Shown: positions 16,842 through 24,792, counted from the stretch's first letter. The stretch is 64,000 bases of DNA from Synechococcus sp. KORDI-52 (GCF_000737595.1 NZ_CP006271.1:2046001-2110000), one strand, 5' to 3'. The notes: a model not told the origin generated them from the sequence alone. Numbers and translations: made by a program.

Positions 16842-18476
16842 TCAGGCCAACCAAGGCCAACGCATTCCCAAAGCCTCCAGGGGATCCATCACGAGCTTGT
16901 TGAGGGCCCGGCCCCACACCACCTGGGGTTCTTCCGGACGGATCGGACGCACCGGATGTTCTTGGCAGCTCGATGCATCTGGCCCCTTCACCACCCCATT
17001 GCGCAACAAGGCATTAGCCGCCTCAAGGCCAGAGACGTAAGCCCGTTCCTGGCACAGTCCCTTGGCACCGTGCTCGCGTTCGCCCATCCGCACCCAATCT
17101 CCGGCGCAGACCACAGACGGAAGTGATGTTTGCAGAGGCGGGCGTTGATTGAAACTGCCAGGGGAGAACAACGACACCGAGCCCGGGTACCGCCGGACCT
17201 CAAACTCAAGCACCTGCGCCTGCCGAAAGCCTGGCACCGCCTGAGGCAACAGGTCATGCAGCAGGGTGTCGACGATCTCCTGATCACGCAGCGCAGCAAT
17301 CGTCGTGGCGTTGTAGAAGTCGCTGGCCACCACGGAACCCTGGGGCTCGCTGCCACCCCAGAGTGAGTCTTGATCTGCGTTCTGCAGCTGGTCAAGCATG
17401 AAAAAAGTAGCGCCCGCACCCCGCAAGGCCTCAAAGCGCGAAAGCACATTTGCGGGGTCGGCGACCGCGATGGTTCGATCTAACCACAGCCGCACCGACA
17501 CCACATCGATCGCTCCCAAACGGCCAGCGGCCACCAGCTCCGGCAGCACTTCGGCGGAGCGCGGAGACTGCGCCATCAGGGCATTCATGCCCTTGGCACC
17601 CACCGCCAGCACGACGCAATCAACGTCCTCAACAACGCTGAATCGGCCCGTTGCTCTGCAACGAAACTCTATCGACTGAATCGCTTCGCCTGGGTGATCA
17701 AGGTTCAGGCGCGTGGCCAACGTGCCTCCCAGAACAGTGAGCAGACCAGAGTCGAGCAGGCGTTCCGCCAGGGGAGCGATCAGCCGCTCGGTGATGCTGC
17801 CGGAACGAATCCAGCGCACGTCAAAGGAGTCTTGATGCGCCAGGGCGTAGTAATAGAGCAGCTCCATGGTGACGGCTGCCGATAATGCCTCCGGTGGCTT
17901 GAACAGACCCACCAAAAGAATCGGACGCAAAAACTCGTCGATCATCCGCTCAGAGATTCCGAGTTGGCGGAACAGGGTCAATGCATCGATGGCGTCGTAG
18001 CGCCGGAAGGTCTCCTCGTTGCGGTTCAGATCAAGCATCGCCACCAAAAGGCCGGCAATGCTCAGGCGATCGGCAACAGGCAGGCGCTTGAAGTTCTTGA
18101 TCGTCGCCATGGCCTGCCCCAGGGGGCTGGGCAACTGCAGCCCATCACCGAACACCGGGGCAGTGGCCTCCAGACCGGCGGGAGACCAGAAGGCACTGGT
18201 GGTGAAGTCAGTGAACACATCGGTGAGCCCAAGCTCATCCGTCAGCGCACTGATGTTCGGGTAATCCCTCCAAAAGCCCCGGGTGCCGGCTTCGAAGGGT
18301 TTACCGCTGGCGGTGCGCATCGGCGTTCCCCCCGTGGGATCCGACATCCCATCGACCAGGGTGACGCGAACGCCGGCTTCACAGAGAGCTTTTGCAGCAC
18401 CCCACCCCGCCCAGCCAGCACCGATCACAACCACATGAGAGGAATTACCGATAGCGGCCTTGGAAAGCTCAAGCAT
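16842..18476 (-). CDS. FAD-dependent oxidoreductase (carotenoid-desaturase/amine-oxidase fold)
   Basis: 544 residues. A dinucleotide-binding fold opens the chain: VVVIGAGWAGWGAAKAL (about residues 14-30) ending in an acidic LVDG. A C-terminal FAD segment reads CAGDWVRMGEREHGAKGL, followed by AYVSGLEAAN. This is the layout of the phytoene/zeta-carotene desaturase and amine-oxidase superfamily. The conserved opening TGGTPMRTASGKPFEAGTRG also fits. The substrate is unknown. A carotenoid or quinone-linked hydrophobic substrate is the likeliest guess because cyanobacteria keep several such paralogs. It stands alone on its strand, converging with the small gene at 16657. Confidence 0.83.
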   Translation of the reverse strand: MLELSKAAIGNSSHVVVIGAGWAGWGAAKALCEAGVRVTLVDGMSDPTGGTPMRTASGKPFEAGTRGFWRDYPNISALTDELGLTDVFTDFTTSAFWSPAGLEATAPVFGDGLQLPSPLGQAMATIKNFKRLPVADRLSIAGLLVAMLDLNRNEETFRRYDAIDALTLFRQLGISERMIDEFLRPILLVGLFKPPEALSAAVTMELLYYYALAHQDSFDVRWIRSGSITERLIAPLAERLLDSGLLTVLGGTLATRLNLDHPGEAIQSIEFRCRATGRFSVVEDVDCVVLAVGAKGMNALMAQSPRSAEVLPELVAAGRLGAIDVVSVRLWLDRTIAVADPANVLSRFEALRGAGATFFMLDQLQNADQDSLWGGSEPQGSVVASDFYNATTIAALRDQEIVDTLLHDLLPQAVPGFRQAQVLEFEVRRYPGSVSLFSPGSFNQRPPLQTSLPSVVCAGDWVRMGEREHGAKGLCQERAYVSGLEAANALLRNGVVKGPDASSCQEHPVRPIRPEEPQVVWGRALNKLVMDPLEALGMRWPWLA

Positions 18477-18592
18477 CGTCCAAACAGAGACGGTTGGGGA
18501 GGGCTCACATCATGCAGCCATGGCACGGAAACGGTCGCCATCGCCACAGAGAAGAAGGGATGAATAACGTCTTTTGAGTTCAAACCCGCTCT

Positions 18593-18700
18593 ATGGACAC
18601 CAACTCATCTGTGCGATGGCCAGTGTTTCTGCCATTGGTGCTGTTCTTTGGTGGAATCGGTGCCGCAGCAGCGATGACTCAGTTGCTGGGATCGTTCTGA
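18593..18700 (+). CDS. 35-residue single-span membrane microprotein
   Basis: MDTNSSVRWPVFLPLVLFFG opens a chain that is almost entirely one membrane span (about residues 10-32). Its size and layout resemble small photosystem or cytochrome subunits, but it matches none I can name. It lies alone between two minus-strand genes. Confidence 0.45.
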   Translation: MDTNSSVRWPVFLPLVLFFGGIGAAAAMTQLLGSF

Positions 18701-18714
18701 ACTTCCAAGCGCGA

Positions 18715-18924
18715 TCAGATCAGGTTCAAAGCCTCAAGCACTTGAGCCCGAATGCCTCCGAGACGGAACCAAGCTTGAACGGCATCGGCCTTGCAGGTGT
18801 AGGGCCGCCAGTCGTCGTCTTCAATGCGCCGTTGAATGTGACGCACCACCCGTTCAGCGACGACACGATCGCTGGATGCCTTCAGCACGATCTGCCGGCC
18901 ATTCAACTCAAACGAGTCAGCCAT
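18715..18924 (-). CDS. Conserved-looking hypothetical protein
   Basis: 69 residues, soluble, with a mixed strand/helix look: FELNGRQIVLKASSDRVVAE, then RRIEDDDWRPYTCKADAVQAW. Its ATG lies inside the last codons of the upstream membrane microprotein gene (8-bp overlap), so they form one transcript. Not recognised. Confidence 0.5.
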   Translation of the reverse strand: MADSFELNGRQIVLKASSDRVVAERVVRHIQRRIEDDDWRPYTCKADAVQAWFRLGGIRAQVLEALNLI

Positions 18925-19069
18925 TTTTGGGTGGTTTGATCAGCTCACCGGTCTGCAACGACACCACAGCGAAACTGCCCACAAAGACAACAGCCACCAG
19001 GACAAGAAAGGCCGCTGTGAGATTGCTGATTTCAAGCTGCCCGAGCATGAAGGCCAACAGATCTGGCAT
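18917..19069 (-). CDS. 50-residue membrane microprotein
   Basis: Starts MPDLLAFMLGQLEISNLTAA. One span (about residues 17-37) precedes a polar tail ending KPPKNG. The gene overlaps the next gene (18715-18924) by 8 bp. Composition and the overlap support a real gene. Function unknown. Confidence 0.5.
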   Translation of the reverse strand: MPDLLAFMLGQLEISNLTAAFLVLVAVVFVGSFAVVSLQTGELIKPPKNG

Positions 19070-19093
19070 CAACGGCAGCGAGGGTGATTTAGC

Positions 19094-19345
19094 TTAAACC
19101 CACTCGGGTGTGGTCGGAATTCCTGGAGCAACACCATCCAGGGAGAAGGCTTCACCAAACATATCAACGGCTTCCAACATGAGGCTTCTCAGGAGATGCT
19201 CGATGAATTGGGCTGAGCCATGGTGCTGGAGGACTTCTCTGGAGCTTGCACAGAAGAATCGGATGGTTTCTGAGGCTGCCAGGTGGAGGCTGCTGAACAG
19301 CGGGTGGGATTGTTCAACCAGGAACTGCGGCCCATCATCTTTCAA
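19094..19345 (-). CDS. Hypothetical protein
   Basis: 83 residues from TTG at 19345, helical and soluble (SETIRFFCASSREVLQHH, then HLLRSLMLEAVDMFGEAF). The composition is balanced, but no domain is recognised. It lies 24 bp upstream of the membrane microprotein gene on the same strand and may be in its operon. Confidence 0.42.
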   Translation of the reverse strand: MKDDGPQFLVEQSHPLFSSLHLAASETIRFFCASSREVLQHHGSAQFIEHLLRSLMLEAVDMFGEAFSLDGVAPGIPTTPEWV

Positions 19346-19479
19346 TCAGCTAGGGCAAGGATCGCGGCAGAAGCCTTAAAAATCTGTCTGATCGGCGACC
19401 GACGACGAAGGCAAGGTGATCGATCACGAAGCACTTCTGGGTCTTGATCCAGACCCAAACAGTTCAAGCATGGCTGAGG

Positions 19480-19671
19480 TTAAATGCGCGGAATGATCGC
19501 ATCGTTGGGAAAGAACTCCTCAAACACACAAATACGGTCGGCCCAACGGGCCTCGACTTCCAAACGCATCAAGCGATTGCGCACCCACATCAAGGTGTCC
19601 ACATCAATGGGCTTATTGAATTTGTGATGCTGCGCCCTCACCCAGTCATCCCTGTTCTGAGAGCTGTTCAT
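19480..19671 (-). CDS. Hypothetical protein
   Basis: 63 residues from the ATG at 19671 (MNSSQNRDDWVRAQHHKF). The frame is open further 5', but that part has no gene-like character. Probably helical with a conserved-looking core DVDTLMWVRNRLMRLEVEAR. Not recognised. Between 19672 and 20130 no protein gene is supported. Confidence 0.42.
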   Translation of the reverse strand: MNSSQNRDDWVRAQHHKFNKPIDVDTLMWVRNRLMRLEVEARWADRICVFEEFFPNDAIIPRI

Positions 19672-20130
19672 GGCCCCTAAAACTGATGTCCACATACGGT
19701 ACGAGGGGAGGCTTTGGGCGCCAGCAGCTTCACATTGAGTAAGCATCAGAAATCACTCAACCGCAGACGAACTGTTCGGCAGAACAACAAATTAATAGAA
19801 GCTTTGCGTCCGTGAAGGGTTGATCAGAGCTCGAACAACACGATCGGTAGCCGATCCATCATTCCGTTCATGCAAGCAGCGACACAATAAAAGCAATTCA
19901 TCTCCAGCCGTGATGACGCAAATCAGTGCCAGCCACACTCAGTTGCAGACCATCACGAATGCAACCCCAAAAGCACCGCAACTCAAACCACGCCCAGTGC
20001 ACACACCGCCCAAACCTGCTTGAGCCGTCCGAAGGCCTGCCCGACCGGAATTCGTGTTCTGTAACAGCCTGAACGACACGTGGATGGACAACCCCTCTAT
20101 AGAGGGTTTGTGGCAACCGCTACCCAATCA

Positions 20131-20206
20131 CGTTCACCTCGTCTTCGGCGAGGCGCAGTTCGACTCAGGCCATGGAACGGGGACCTGAGCTTGCTTCGAG
20201 GAACCC
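20131..20206 (+). ncRNA. Probable glutamine riboswitch ('downstream-peptide' RNA)
   Basis: The leader just before a 34-codon DUF4278 gene folds as a three-way junction. P1 pairs GTTC (20132-20135) with GAAC (20201-20204). P2 pairs CCTCG (20137-20141) with CGAGG (20149-20153). P3 pairs CTCAGG (20164-20169) with CCTGAG (20184-20189). The opening CGTTCA and the closing TTCGAGGAAC resemble the conserved ends of the glnA/downstream-peptide glutamine aptamers of cyanobacteria. Those RNAs are known to precede very short ORFs. The GAGGA in the P1 strand lies 5 nt before the ATG, so ligand binding would hide the ribosome site. The family match is by eye. Confidence 0.6.
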
Positions 20207-20209
20207 ATC

Positions 20210-20314
20210 ATGACCCTGACCTATCGCGGCCAGAAGTACAACCAGAACAACGCTGCTGCGTCCAACGTCCAGCGTCCTGTTCTTGTTTATCGCGGTCAGA
20301 AAGTCGCCAGCTGA
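20210..20314 (+). CDS. DUF4278 (YRG-motif) short peptide
   Basis: 34 residues, starting MTLTYRGQKYNQNN and repeating the motif near its end (VLVYRGQKVAS). The MTLxYRG start is the hallmark of DUF4278 peptides, found widely in cyanobacteria with unknown function. The gene follows the riboswitch-like leader at 20131-20206 and is closed by a terminator at 20340, making a complete one-gene transcription unit. A role in the glutamine/nitrogen response is inferred from the leader only. Confidence 0.8.
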   Translation: MTLTYRGQKYNQNNAAASNVQRPVLVYRGQKVAS

Positions 20315-20339
20315 CAACAGCACGACGAACACGTTCAAG

Positions 20340-20361
20340 CCCCGCATCGGCGGGGTTTTTT
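20340..20361 (+). terminator. Intrinsic terminator of the DUF4278 unit
   Basis: CCCCGC pairs with GCGGGG around an ATCG loop, followed by six T. Confidence 0.8.
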
Positions 20362-20368
20362 AATGGGT

Positions 20369-20488
20369 TCATTTGCCTTCAGGATCCTGCTGTTTGGCCT
20401 TCCAACGTTCAAACCAAACCGCGACGGCGAGGGACACACCCACAGCAAAACCAGCTCCAATCAGCACCACCCCAACTTCCACCGGCAT
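20369..20488 (-). CDS. 39-residue membrane microprotein
   Basis: Starts MPVEVGVVLIGAGFAVGVSL. One span (about residues 5-26) is followed by a charged tail ending in GK. It resembles small cyanobacterial photosystem/cytochrome accessory peptides in layout only. It converges with the DUF4278 unit. Confidence 0.45.
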   Translation of the reverse strand: MPVEVGVVLIGAGFAVGVSLAVAVWFERWKAKQQDPEGK

Positions 20489-20567
20489 CAACTCGACCTA
20501 GCGCTACCCCCTAATCATCGGACAACAGCAATCAATCCATCCAGAGCAGCATCCCTGAACCAACGCG

Positions 20568-21353
20568 TTATTGAACCAACGCCTGATAAGCCTCATTGAC
20601 GCGTCGAAACGCTTCAGCCGAACCACCGAGATCGGGATGGTGCTGCTTCACCAGTTTTCGATGCGCCTGCTTGATCTCCACCAGAGACGCGTTGGCATCC
20701 AGACCCAGGACCCTTAAAGCGGCCATGCGTGAATCACGGGGGTGAACCGAACCCACACGATCCGTTCGCCGTTGATCACTTCGGGTGCGGCGACCCTGCC
20801 GGCTGGAGCTTGAACGGTCTTGGCGCTGACGCAGCTGCTCCACCACCCGCCGTGGATCTTCATCCAGCCATTCAATGGCGCGAACACCAAACAAGGCAAA
20901 CGCCGCCAGAACTGCCGTTGTTTGTTTGTTGGGCTTGGCTCCCACTGCAGCCAGAACATCAGTTCCCAAACCCGGAACCAGCCGGTCCAGTCTCTGTTCA
21001 AGGGTCAAGCGGGCAGGAAAACTGCTGCGGTTGAGCTGATCAATCAACAGCTCCAACCCGCGCTGACGCAGAGCTGACCATCCCGACTGCTGAGCGAGGG
21101 ACTGCCCCCATGCCTGCACCTGTTGGCGGCTGATGCGTGGTGGTGGCTGGGCCGATGGTTCGCCCCAAGGGCGCTGCGAGCTGGGGTCCTGACGAGAGCG
21201 TTGGCGTTGCTGACGTTGAAGTCGCTCCAACTCACGGCTGAGCCGCGACACCTCGCGACGCAGAACATCGTTCTCGGCCAGCAACGCCTCAACGTTGCTC
21301 GTGACCCGTTGTTCTGAACGGCCGCCTGACCAATGGCGCGGGTCAAATCCCAA
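20568..21353 (-). CDS. J-domain (DnaJ-like) protein with C-terminal J domain
   Basis: 261 residues from TTG at 21353. The N-terminal third is a coiled coil (ALLAENDVLRREVSRLSREL) leading to a Gln/Arg-rich stretch. A helical middle region follows. The last ~55 residues form a J domain with the HPD triad (KLVKQHHPDLGG) that stimulates Hsp70 ATPase. The C-terminal placement, with no G/F, zinc-finger or CTD parts, makes it a type III J protein that likely brings a DnaK to one specific client. It ends near a small gene and follows an SDR gene on the same strand by 15 bp, so the two may share a transcript. Confidence 0.83.
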   Translation of the reverse strand: MGFDPRHWSGGRSEQRVTSNVEALLAENDVLRREVSRLSRELERLQRQQRQRSRQDPSSQRPWGEPSAQPPPRISRQQVQAWGQSLAQQSGWSALRQRGLELLIDQLNRSSFPARLTLEQRLDRLVPGLGTDVLAAVGAKPNKQTTAVLAAFALFGVRAIEWLDEDPRRVVEQLRQRQDRSSSSRQGRRTRSDQRRTDRVGSVHPRDSRMAALRVLGLDANASLVEIKQAHRKLVKQHHPDLGGSAEAFRRVNEAYQALVQ

Positions 21354-21368
21354 ACGGTATCTCCTGTC

Positions 21369-22034
21369 TCACCACGGCAACAACGCACCGTTGGCATGCC
21401 AGAAGCTGCCGCTGGTGGCCATGGTCAAGCCATCGATTCGAGCCAACAAACCCGTCACCGCCTGCTCAGGCGAAATACCACTTGGATTGAAGCGGATCAT
21501 GCGGGTGCGCACCAATCCAGGATGCAAAATCGCCACGGCGATGCCCCGCGGTTCCAGATCAATCGCCAACGATTTTCCGGCCATGTTGAGTGCCACCTTG
21601 GACATCCGATAGCCGTAGGAGCCTCCAGAGCTGTTGTCATCAATCGACCCCATGCGGCTGGTCATCAGTACCAACTTGGCACCGCGCGGCATTTGATCCA
21701 CCAAGGCCCTAGCCAGCAGCAAAGGGGCAAGGGCATTCACCTCAAACTGGCGACGGATTCCCGCGGGATCCAAATCCGCCAGCCCCATTGACTGCAGGAT
21801 TCCGGCATTGAGGATGACGCCATCCAGAGGCAAACCATCCAGACGCTGAAGCAGGTCGTTGATGGCGTGGCTGTCGGTCAGTTCAAGGCCGGCTTCAACC
21901 CGCACTCTCAGGCGTTCCAGTTCATCACTGCCTTGACGGCAGACGGCTATGACGTCCTCCCCTCGGGCCTCGAGCTGGCGACAGTATTCCAAGCCGATCC
22001 CACGGTTCGCGCCGGTGACCAGAAACGTCGCCAT
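21369..22034 (-). CDS. Short-chain dehydrogenase/reductase (SDR)
   Basis: 221 residues. Classical SDR marks are the TGANRGIG cofactor loop (residues 7-14), LNAG near 76, a Ser in LMTSRMGS near 125, and YGYRMSK providing the catalytic Tyr-x3-Lys. The C-rossman order resembles the CsgA/sniffer-like short SDRs. An acidic or Arg residue after the second strand is not diagnostic here, so NADP versus NAD is open. Cytoplasmic; substrate unknown. Confidence 0.85.
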   Translation of the reverse strand: MATFLVTGANRGIGLEYCRQLEARGEDVIAVCRQGSDELERLRVRVEAGLELTDSHAINDLLQRLDGLPLDGVILNAGILQSMGLADLDPAGIRRQFEVNALAPLLLARALVDQMPRGAKLVLMTSRMGSIDDNSSGGSYGYRMSKVALNMAGKSLAIDLEPRGIAVAILHPGLVRTRMIRFNPSGISPEQAVTGLLARIDGLTMATSGSFWHANGALLPW

Positions 22035-22102
22035 GGGGTGATGTCAACCACCGCCATCCTGCCGGCTCTTGCTTCGAACAAACGTCACCATCGCCAAATC
22101 AA

Positions 22103-22336
22103 TCAACCCGACCAATCGCCCTCGACGCCGTATTGATGCAAACACTGCTTGACCGTGAGCACCGAGACCGTGCTGCCGGTCTCAGCATCCAGCAGCAGAT
22201 AAGGACAACCGCGAAGCACACAGCGACGTCGTGCATCGATGTAGGCATCAAAAGCATTGGCATGGAAACACTCCTCCACCCAACCGTCACTGCTGAGATA
22301 ACGGGTGAGAATCATGCCCACGGAAGCCGAGGCCAC
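22103..22336 (-). CDS. Hypothetical protein
   Basis: 77 residues; a start at an internal ATG (22315) would give 70. The soluble core has DGWVEECFHANAFDAYIDAR and YLLLDAETGSTVSVL, which read like a small alpha/beta domain. The look is of a picocyanobacterial conserved protein but no family is recognised. It is followed by no clear terminator. Confidence 0.52.
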   Translation of the reverse strand: MASASVGMILTRYLSSDGWVEECFHANAFDAYIDARRRCVLRGCPYLLLDAETGSTVSVLTVKQCLHQYGVEGDWSG

Positions 22337-22423
22337 CGGTTATGGCTCAGACCATGTCCAAACCCGGGAAGCGACTTGAAGTCTTCGGGATCAAAGCTGG
22401 ATCAAAAGCGACGGTCACATCCC

Positions 22424-22609
22424 TCAATGGGATTCAGCCGATCCCTGCACGACGGTGACCACCTGATTCCAGGTGGCATGAACCACGCGATAGGTCTTCA
22501 GAGTGGCGCGTGATTTCGTGCGGGCATTCACAAAAGCTTTGAACTCAGTTTTAAAGCAGATCTCCTGGATCCACTGCCCTCCCGAATCAAGCCTTTCAAT
22601 GCAGTACAT
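22424..22609 (-). CDS. Hypothetical protein
   Basis: 61 residues (MYCIERLDSGGQWIQEICFK). The chain reads as a small soluble strand-helix-strand protein ending VVTVVQGSAESH. Composition supports a gene. Not recognised. Confidence 0.48.
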   Translation of the reverse strand: MYCIERLDSGGQWIQEICFKTEFKAFVNARTKSRATLKTYRVVHATWNQVVTVVQGSAESH

Positions 22610-22693
22610 CAGAGATTACGACACTTATCACATCACAACCGCACAACTTTTGCTGAGCACGAAAACAAAAGATGTTGTTTGGGATTGACAAAG

Positions 22694-22763
22694 AAAAAGC
22701 CCCCGCGGTGAGCGGAGGCCTGGGTGGTGTGAGGAGTCGACGTTTGTTACCAATGCCGACCCT
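22694..22763 (-). ncRNA. yfr1: Yfr1 small regulatory RNA
   Basis: Reading the minus strand, the unpaired core ACTCCTCACAC (22737-22727) is the exact 11-nt signature of cyanobacterial Yfr1. It is flanked 5' by a weak stem (GTCG ... CGAC, about 22761-22736). On the 3' side is a terminator stem, GCCTCCGC with GCGGGGGC (22719-22699, one G-U pair), followed by five T. A -10-like TAGGCT at 22777-22772 places the start near 22763. Yfr1 is a trans-acting antisense RNA that uses this core to repress outer-membrane porin mRNAs. It normally lies near guaB/trxA in marine strains; those genes are not here. Confidence 0.85.
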
Positions 22764-22819
22764 GATTTCATAGCCTAGTTCCGAGGCGCCAGCCCCTTCA
22801 GCCACAAAGCTTTATCCCA

Positions 22820-23122
22820 TCAAAGATAGAGAACACTGGCACGACAACGTCGGAGAGCCAAACGCACGGCATTCAGTGCAGCAACATCAGGCCGTTGCAG
22901 TCCATCAGGCACCAGCAGCACATCATCCGCATCCAGGCGGACCCTGGCCGAGAACCAGGTCCCAGGTCCCGGAATAGAGGCACGGCAGATCGGCTCTTGA
23001 CTGTCATCCAACCGGCGCTCGATCAACCAACCCTCCACACGATCCAAGGGTTGAAATGCCGTTGATCCCAGCGCGACAGGCGCACTCATGCTGAGCATCA
23101 ACCAAGACAAAGCATGCACCAC
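22820..23122 (-). CDS. Hypothetical protein, possibly exported
   Basis: 100 residues. The N-terminus (about residues 1-20) is hydrophobic and ends VALGST, so a signal peptide is possible. The rest is a soluble domain with RVEGWLIERRLDDSQEPICR and FSARVRLDADDVLLVPDGL. Likely conserved in picocyanobacteria but not recognised. It lies just upstream of Yfr1 on the same strand. Confidence 0.52.
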   Translation of the reverse strand: MVHALSWLMLSMSAPVALGSTAFQPLDRVEGWLIERRLDDSQEPICRASIPGPGTWFSARVRLDADDVLLVPDGLQRPDVAALNAVRLALRRCRASVLYL

Positions 23123-23212
23123 AACACCAGAACGACGGAAGCCCCCATCGTCACAGAGAACACCGGCTCAGCAGCCCCGTTGCGTTAGAAGAGTTGTGTC
23201 GCAGATCTGCCG

Positions 23213-23356
23213 ATGCCGTTATTCCGCTGTGCAGGATGTTCAATGCGCATCGAACGCTCAATGGCGGCTTACTGGCGGAGCAAGGGGAAATTGCTTTGCT
23301 CCACTTGTCTTGATAAGCAACAGGCGCCCAAGAAGAAGGCAGAAACAAAGGCCTAG
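23213..23356 (+). CDS. Zinc-ribbon microprotein, intact copy
   Basis: 47 residues. It begins MPLFRCAGCSMRIERSMAAY and has a second Cys pair in LLCSTCLDKQQ. This gives Cys-x2-Cys ... Cys-x2-Cys spaced like a single zinc ribbon, followed by a Lys-rich tail. Such small zinc ribbons are common in phages and act in DNA or protein binding. A damaged second copy starts at 26966. The gene lies at the left edge of the decayed phage-like patch. Confidence 0.6.
   Translation: MPLFRCAGCSMRIERSMAAYWRSKGKLLCSTCLDKQQAPKKKAETKA
23245..23301 (+). repeat. Left copy of 57-bp direct repeat (within zinc-ribbon gene)
   Basis: Matches 26966-27022 at 52 of 57 positions with no gap. It encodes the central part of the zinc-ribbon protein. 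Confidence 0.85.
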
Positions 23357-23378
23357 TACCACTTTTGTACTGCTTTTC

Positions 23379-23669
23379 TCAGGGTTGTTCCACTTCCCCC
23401 TCGAGCTCGGTGATGCTGACGTTTGCGGCCTCGTTCACCTTTTGGAGCCAGGCCTCGCGAACCAGCTCCTTCCGCAGCGCAAGCAGTTCCCTTGATGCCT
23501 TGGCAGCGGCTCAAGCCTCGGCAGCTTCTTTGGCCCAATCCTTCTCAAAGTACTGTCGCCAGCTTGCGTCCATCTCAGCTTTTTCCTTGGCGGCCAGTGC
23601 GGCAGCTTCAGCTTCATGCCGCTTAAGGGTGCGCTCAACAGCGGCCTGTCTGTCGGCCAGAGGGGTGGA
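23379..23669 (-). pseudogene. Ala/Glu-rich helical protein broken by an in-frame TGA
   Basis: In one frame the minus strand reads an Ala-rich helical segment (TLKRHEAEAAALAAKEKAEM, then WRQYFEKDWAKEAAEA). It is interrupted by TGA at 23513-23511, and continues as AAAKASRELLALRKELVREA to a natural stop after EGEVEQP. Both sides share the same coiled-coil character, so this was one gene. The true start is not clear; upstream the frame is open but loses this character. The family is unknown. Phage structural or small accessory proteins often look like this. Confidence 0.5.
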
Positions 23670-23965
23670 GGTCAGGCAACCCCTAGCCCGTCTCGGCAAT
23701 CGCCCACGGCTCTCAGACAGGCCCCTCAAAAAACCCATGGGGATCCCTGGGTGCACATTGAAGCTCAGTTCGGCAACCCGTAAGCACAAATGCTTATTGG
23801 GCGGTGTTAGACCAGTCGAATCGCATGAGAGCGAGGAACCCAGGGGGGCAAACAATCCTGGGTCTTTTCTTGGAAAACGCTCACGGCACCCACGGCAGTC
23901 CCTGCTCATCGATGAAGGTGATAGTCGCTTGGCGTCGTCCCGCCCTGCGGCACTTTCAGTTTCCG

Positions 23966-23995
23966 AAGGAGCGATAGGGATACCGCTCCTTTTTT
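23966..23995 (+). terminator. Intrinsic terminator
   Basis: GGAGCG (23968-23973) pairs with CGCTCC (23984-23989), followed by six T. No gene longer than a microprotein lies just upstream. Confidence 0.65.
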
Positions 23996-24226
23996 GTGCC
24001 CTAACGAACTTCCCTATTTGCTGCCTAGTTGCCGACTTTTTCCAGGAGGAGGGGCAGCGTGGTGGTTGTAAGAACAAGTGACATGGAGCACGGGAATCCA
24101 GGTCTTTTTTGTGCCTAGGCGGATTGACGGGAATGAGTCCCCGCCGCCTAAATCCCAATCCAGTAAAAATCGCTGCCGCTGCCTTTATGGCGGGTGCCTA
24201 CAACCTCAAAAAGGTGTTGCCTCGCC

Positions 24227-24397
24227 ATGTCTTACAGAGACGCCAACCACCTCAAATCAACCTTCCAGCGGGAACTTTGGAGTGAGGCGGGGACCTGGTT
24301 GCTGGAGAGGACTCAAACGCTTTGGGATGGCGGGATGCCCGATGAAGCATCTGCCCTCTATTCAGAGTTCTCCAGGGGTCCTGCTTTGGGTGAATGA
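24227..24397 (+). CDS. Small hypothetical protein
   Basis: 56 residues (MSYRDANHLKSTFQRELW), helical and soluble, with a C-terminal ASALYSEFSRG. The minus-strand protein at 27714-27899 has a similar layout (a charged helix, then ARCLYLEFGED), so the two may be distant paralogs. No known family. Confidence 0.45.
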   Translation: MSYRDANHLKSTFQRELWSEAGTWLLERTQTLWDGGMPDEASALYSEFSRGPALGE

Positions 24398-24516
24398 CTG
24401 TGTACCTGAGGGATACAGAAAGCGGTAATTCCGCTCATGCCTTGGTGCTCTGACACGCCTTAGAACAGGAATGAGGTCAGAGGCCGTTGAAGCAGAACCA
24501 GGTCTCAACGACCTTC

Positions 24517-24541
24517 AGGGGGGTCTTGCACCCCCCTTCTC
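24517..24541 (+). terminator. Weak terminator-like hairpin
   Basis: AGGGGGG (24517-24523) pairs with CCCCCCT (24531-24537), but only a short broken T run follows. Confidence 0.35.
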
Positions 24542-24629
24542 AATGAGCGGTTCTACGGATTACGAAGGGTCTGTAGCGGCGCGAACGTATTTTCATTCCT
24601 CGTAAGGGGGATGGGAATGTGTCGTGAGG

Positions 24630-24654
24630 GGAGCGGGTGGTACCGCTCCTTTTT
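24630..24654 (+). terminator. Intrinsic terminator
   Basis: GGAGCGG (24630-24636) pairs with CCGCTCC (24643-24649), then five T. The stem is nearly the same as the one at 23968. Confidence 0.65.
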
Positions 24655-24739
24655 CTTGGTTGCTTCACACCAGGGATGTTTTGTCGCGATCGCGACAACT
24701 TGTAGGTATTTCATCCATCAACTTGATTTTGTTCCCTTT

Positions 24740-24792
24740 GGTGAGGGGACGATGCGTCGTACGGGGAGGGATTAGGGACCCTCCTTTTTTTT
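24740..24792 (+). terminator. Intrinsic terminator, copy 1 of a duplicated element
   Basis: GGAGGG (24765-24770) pairs with CCCTCC (24779-24784), then eight T. The preceding GGTGAGGGG and ATGCGTCG blocks recur in the same order before the hairpin at 27651-27702, so the whole ~52-bp element is duplicated. Confidence 0.7.

Noticed and set aside
23365-24081. 238-codon plus-strand frame
   Set aside because: Antisense to the broken Ala/Glu-rich gene; rich in Ser/Leu/Arg without domain signs.
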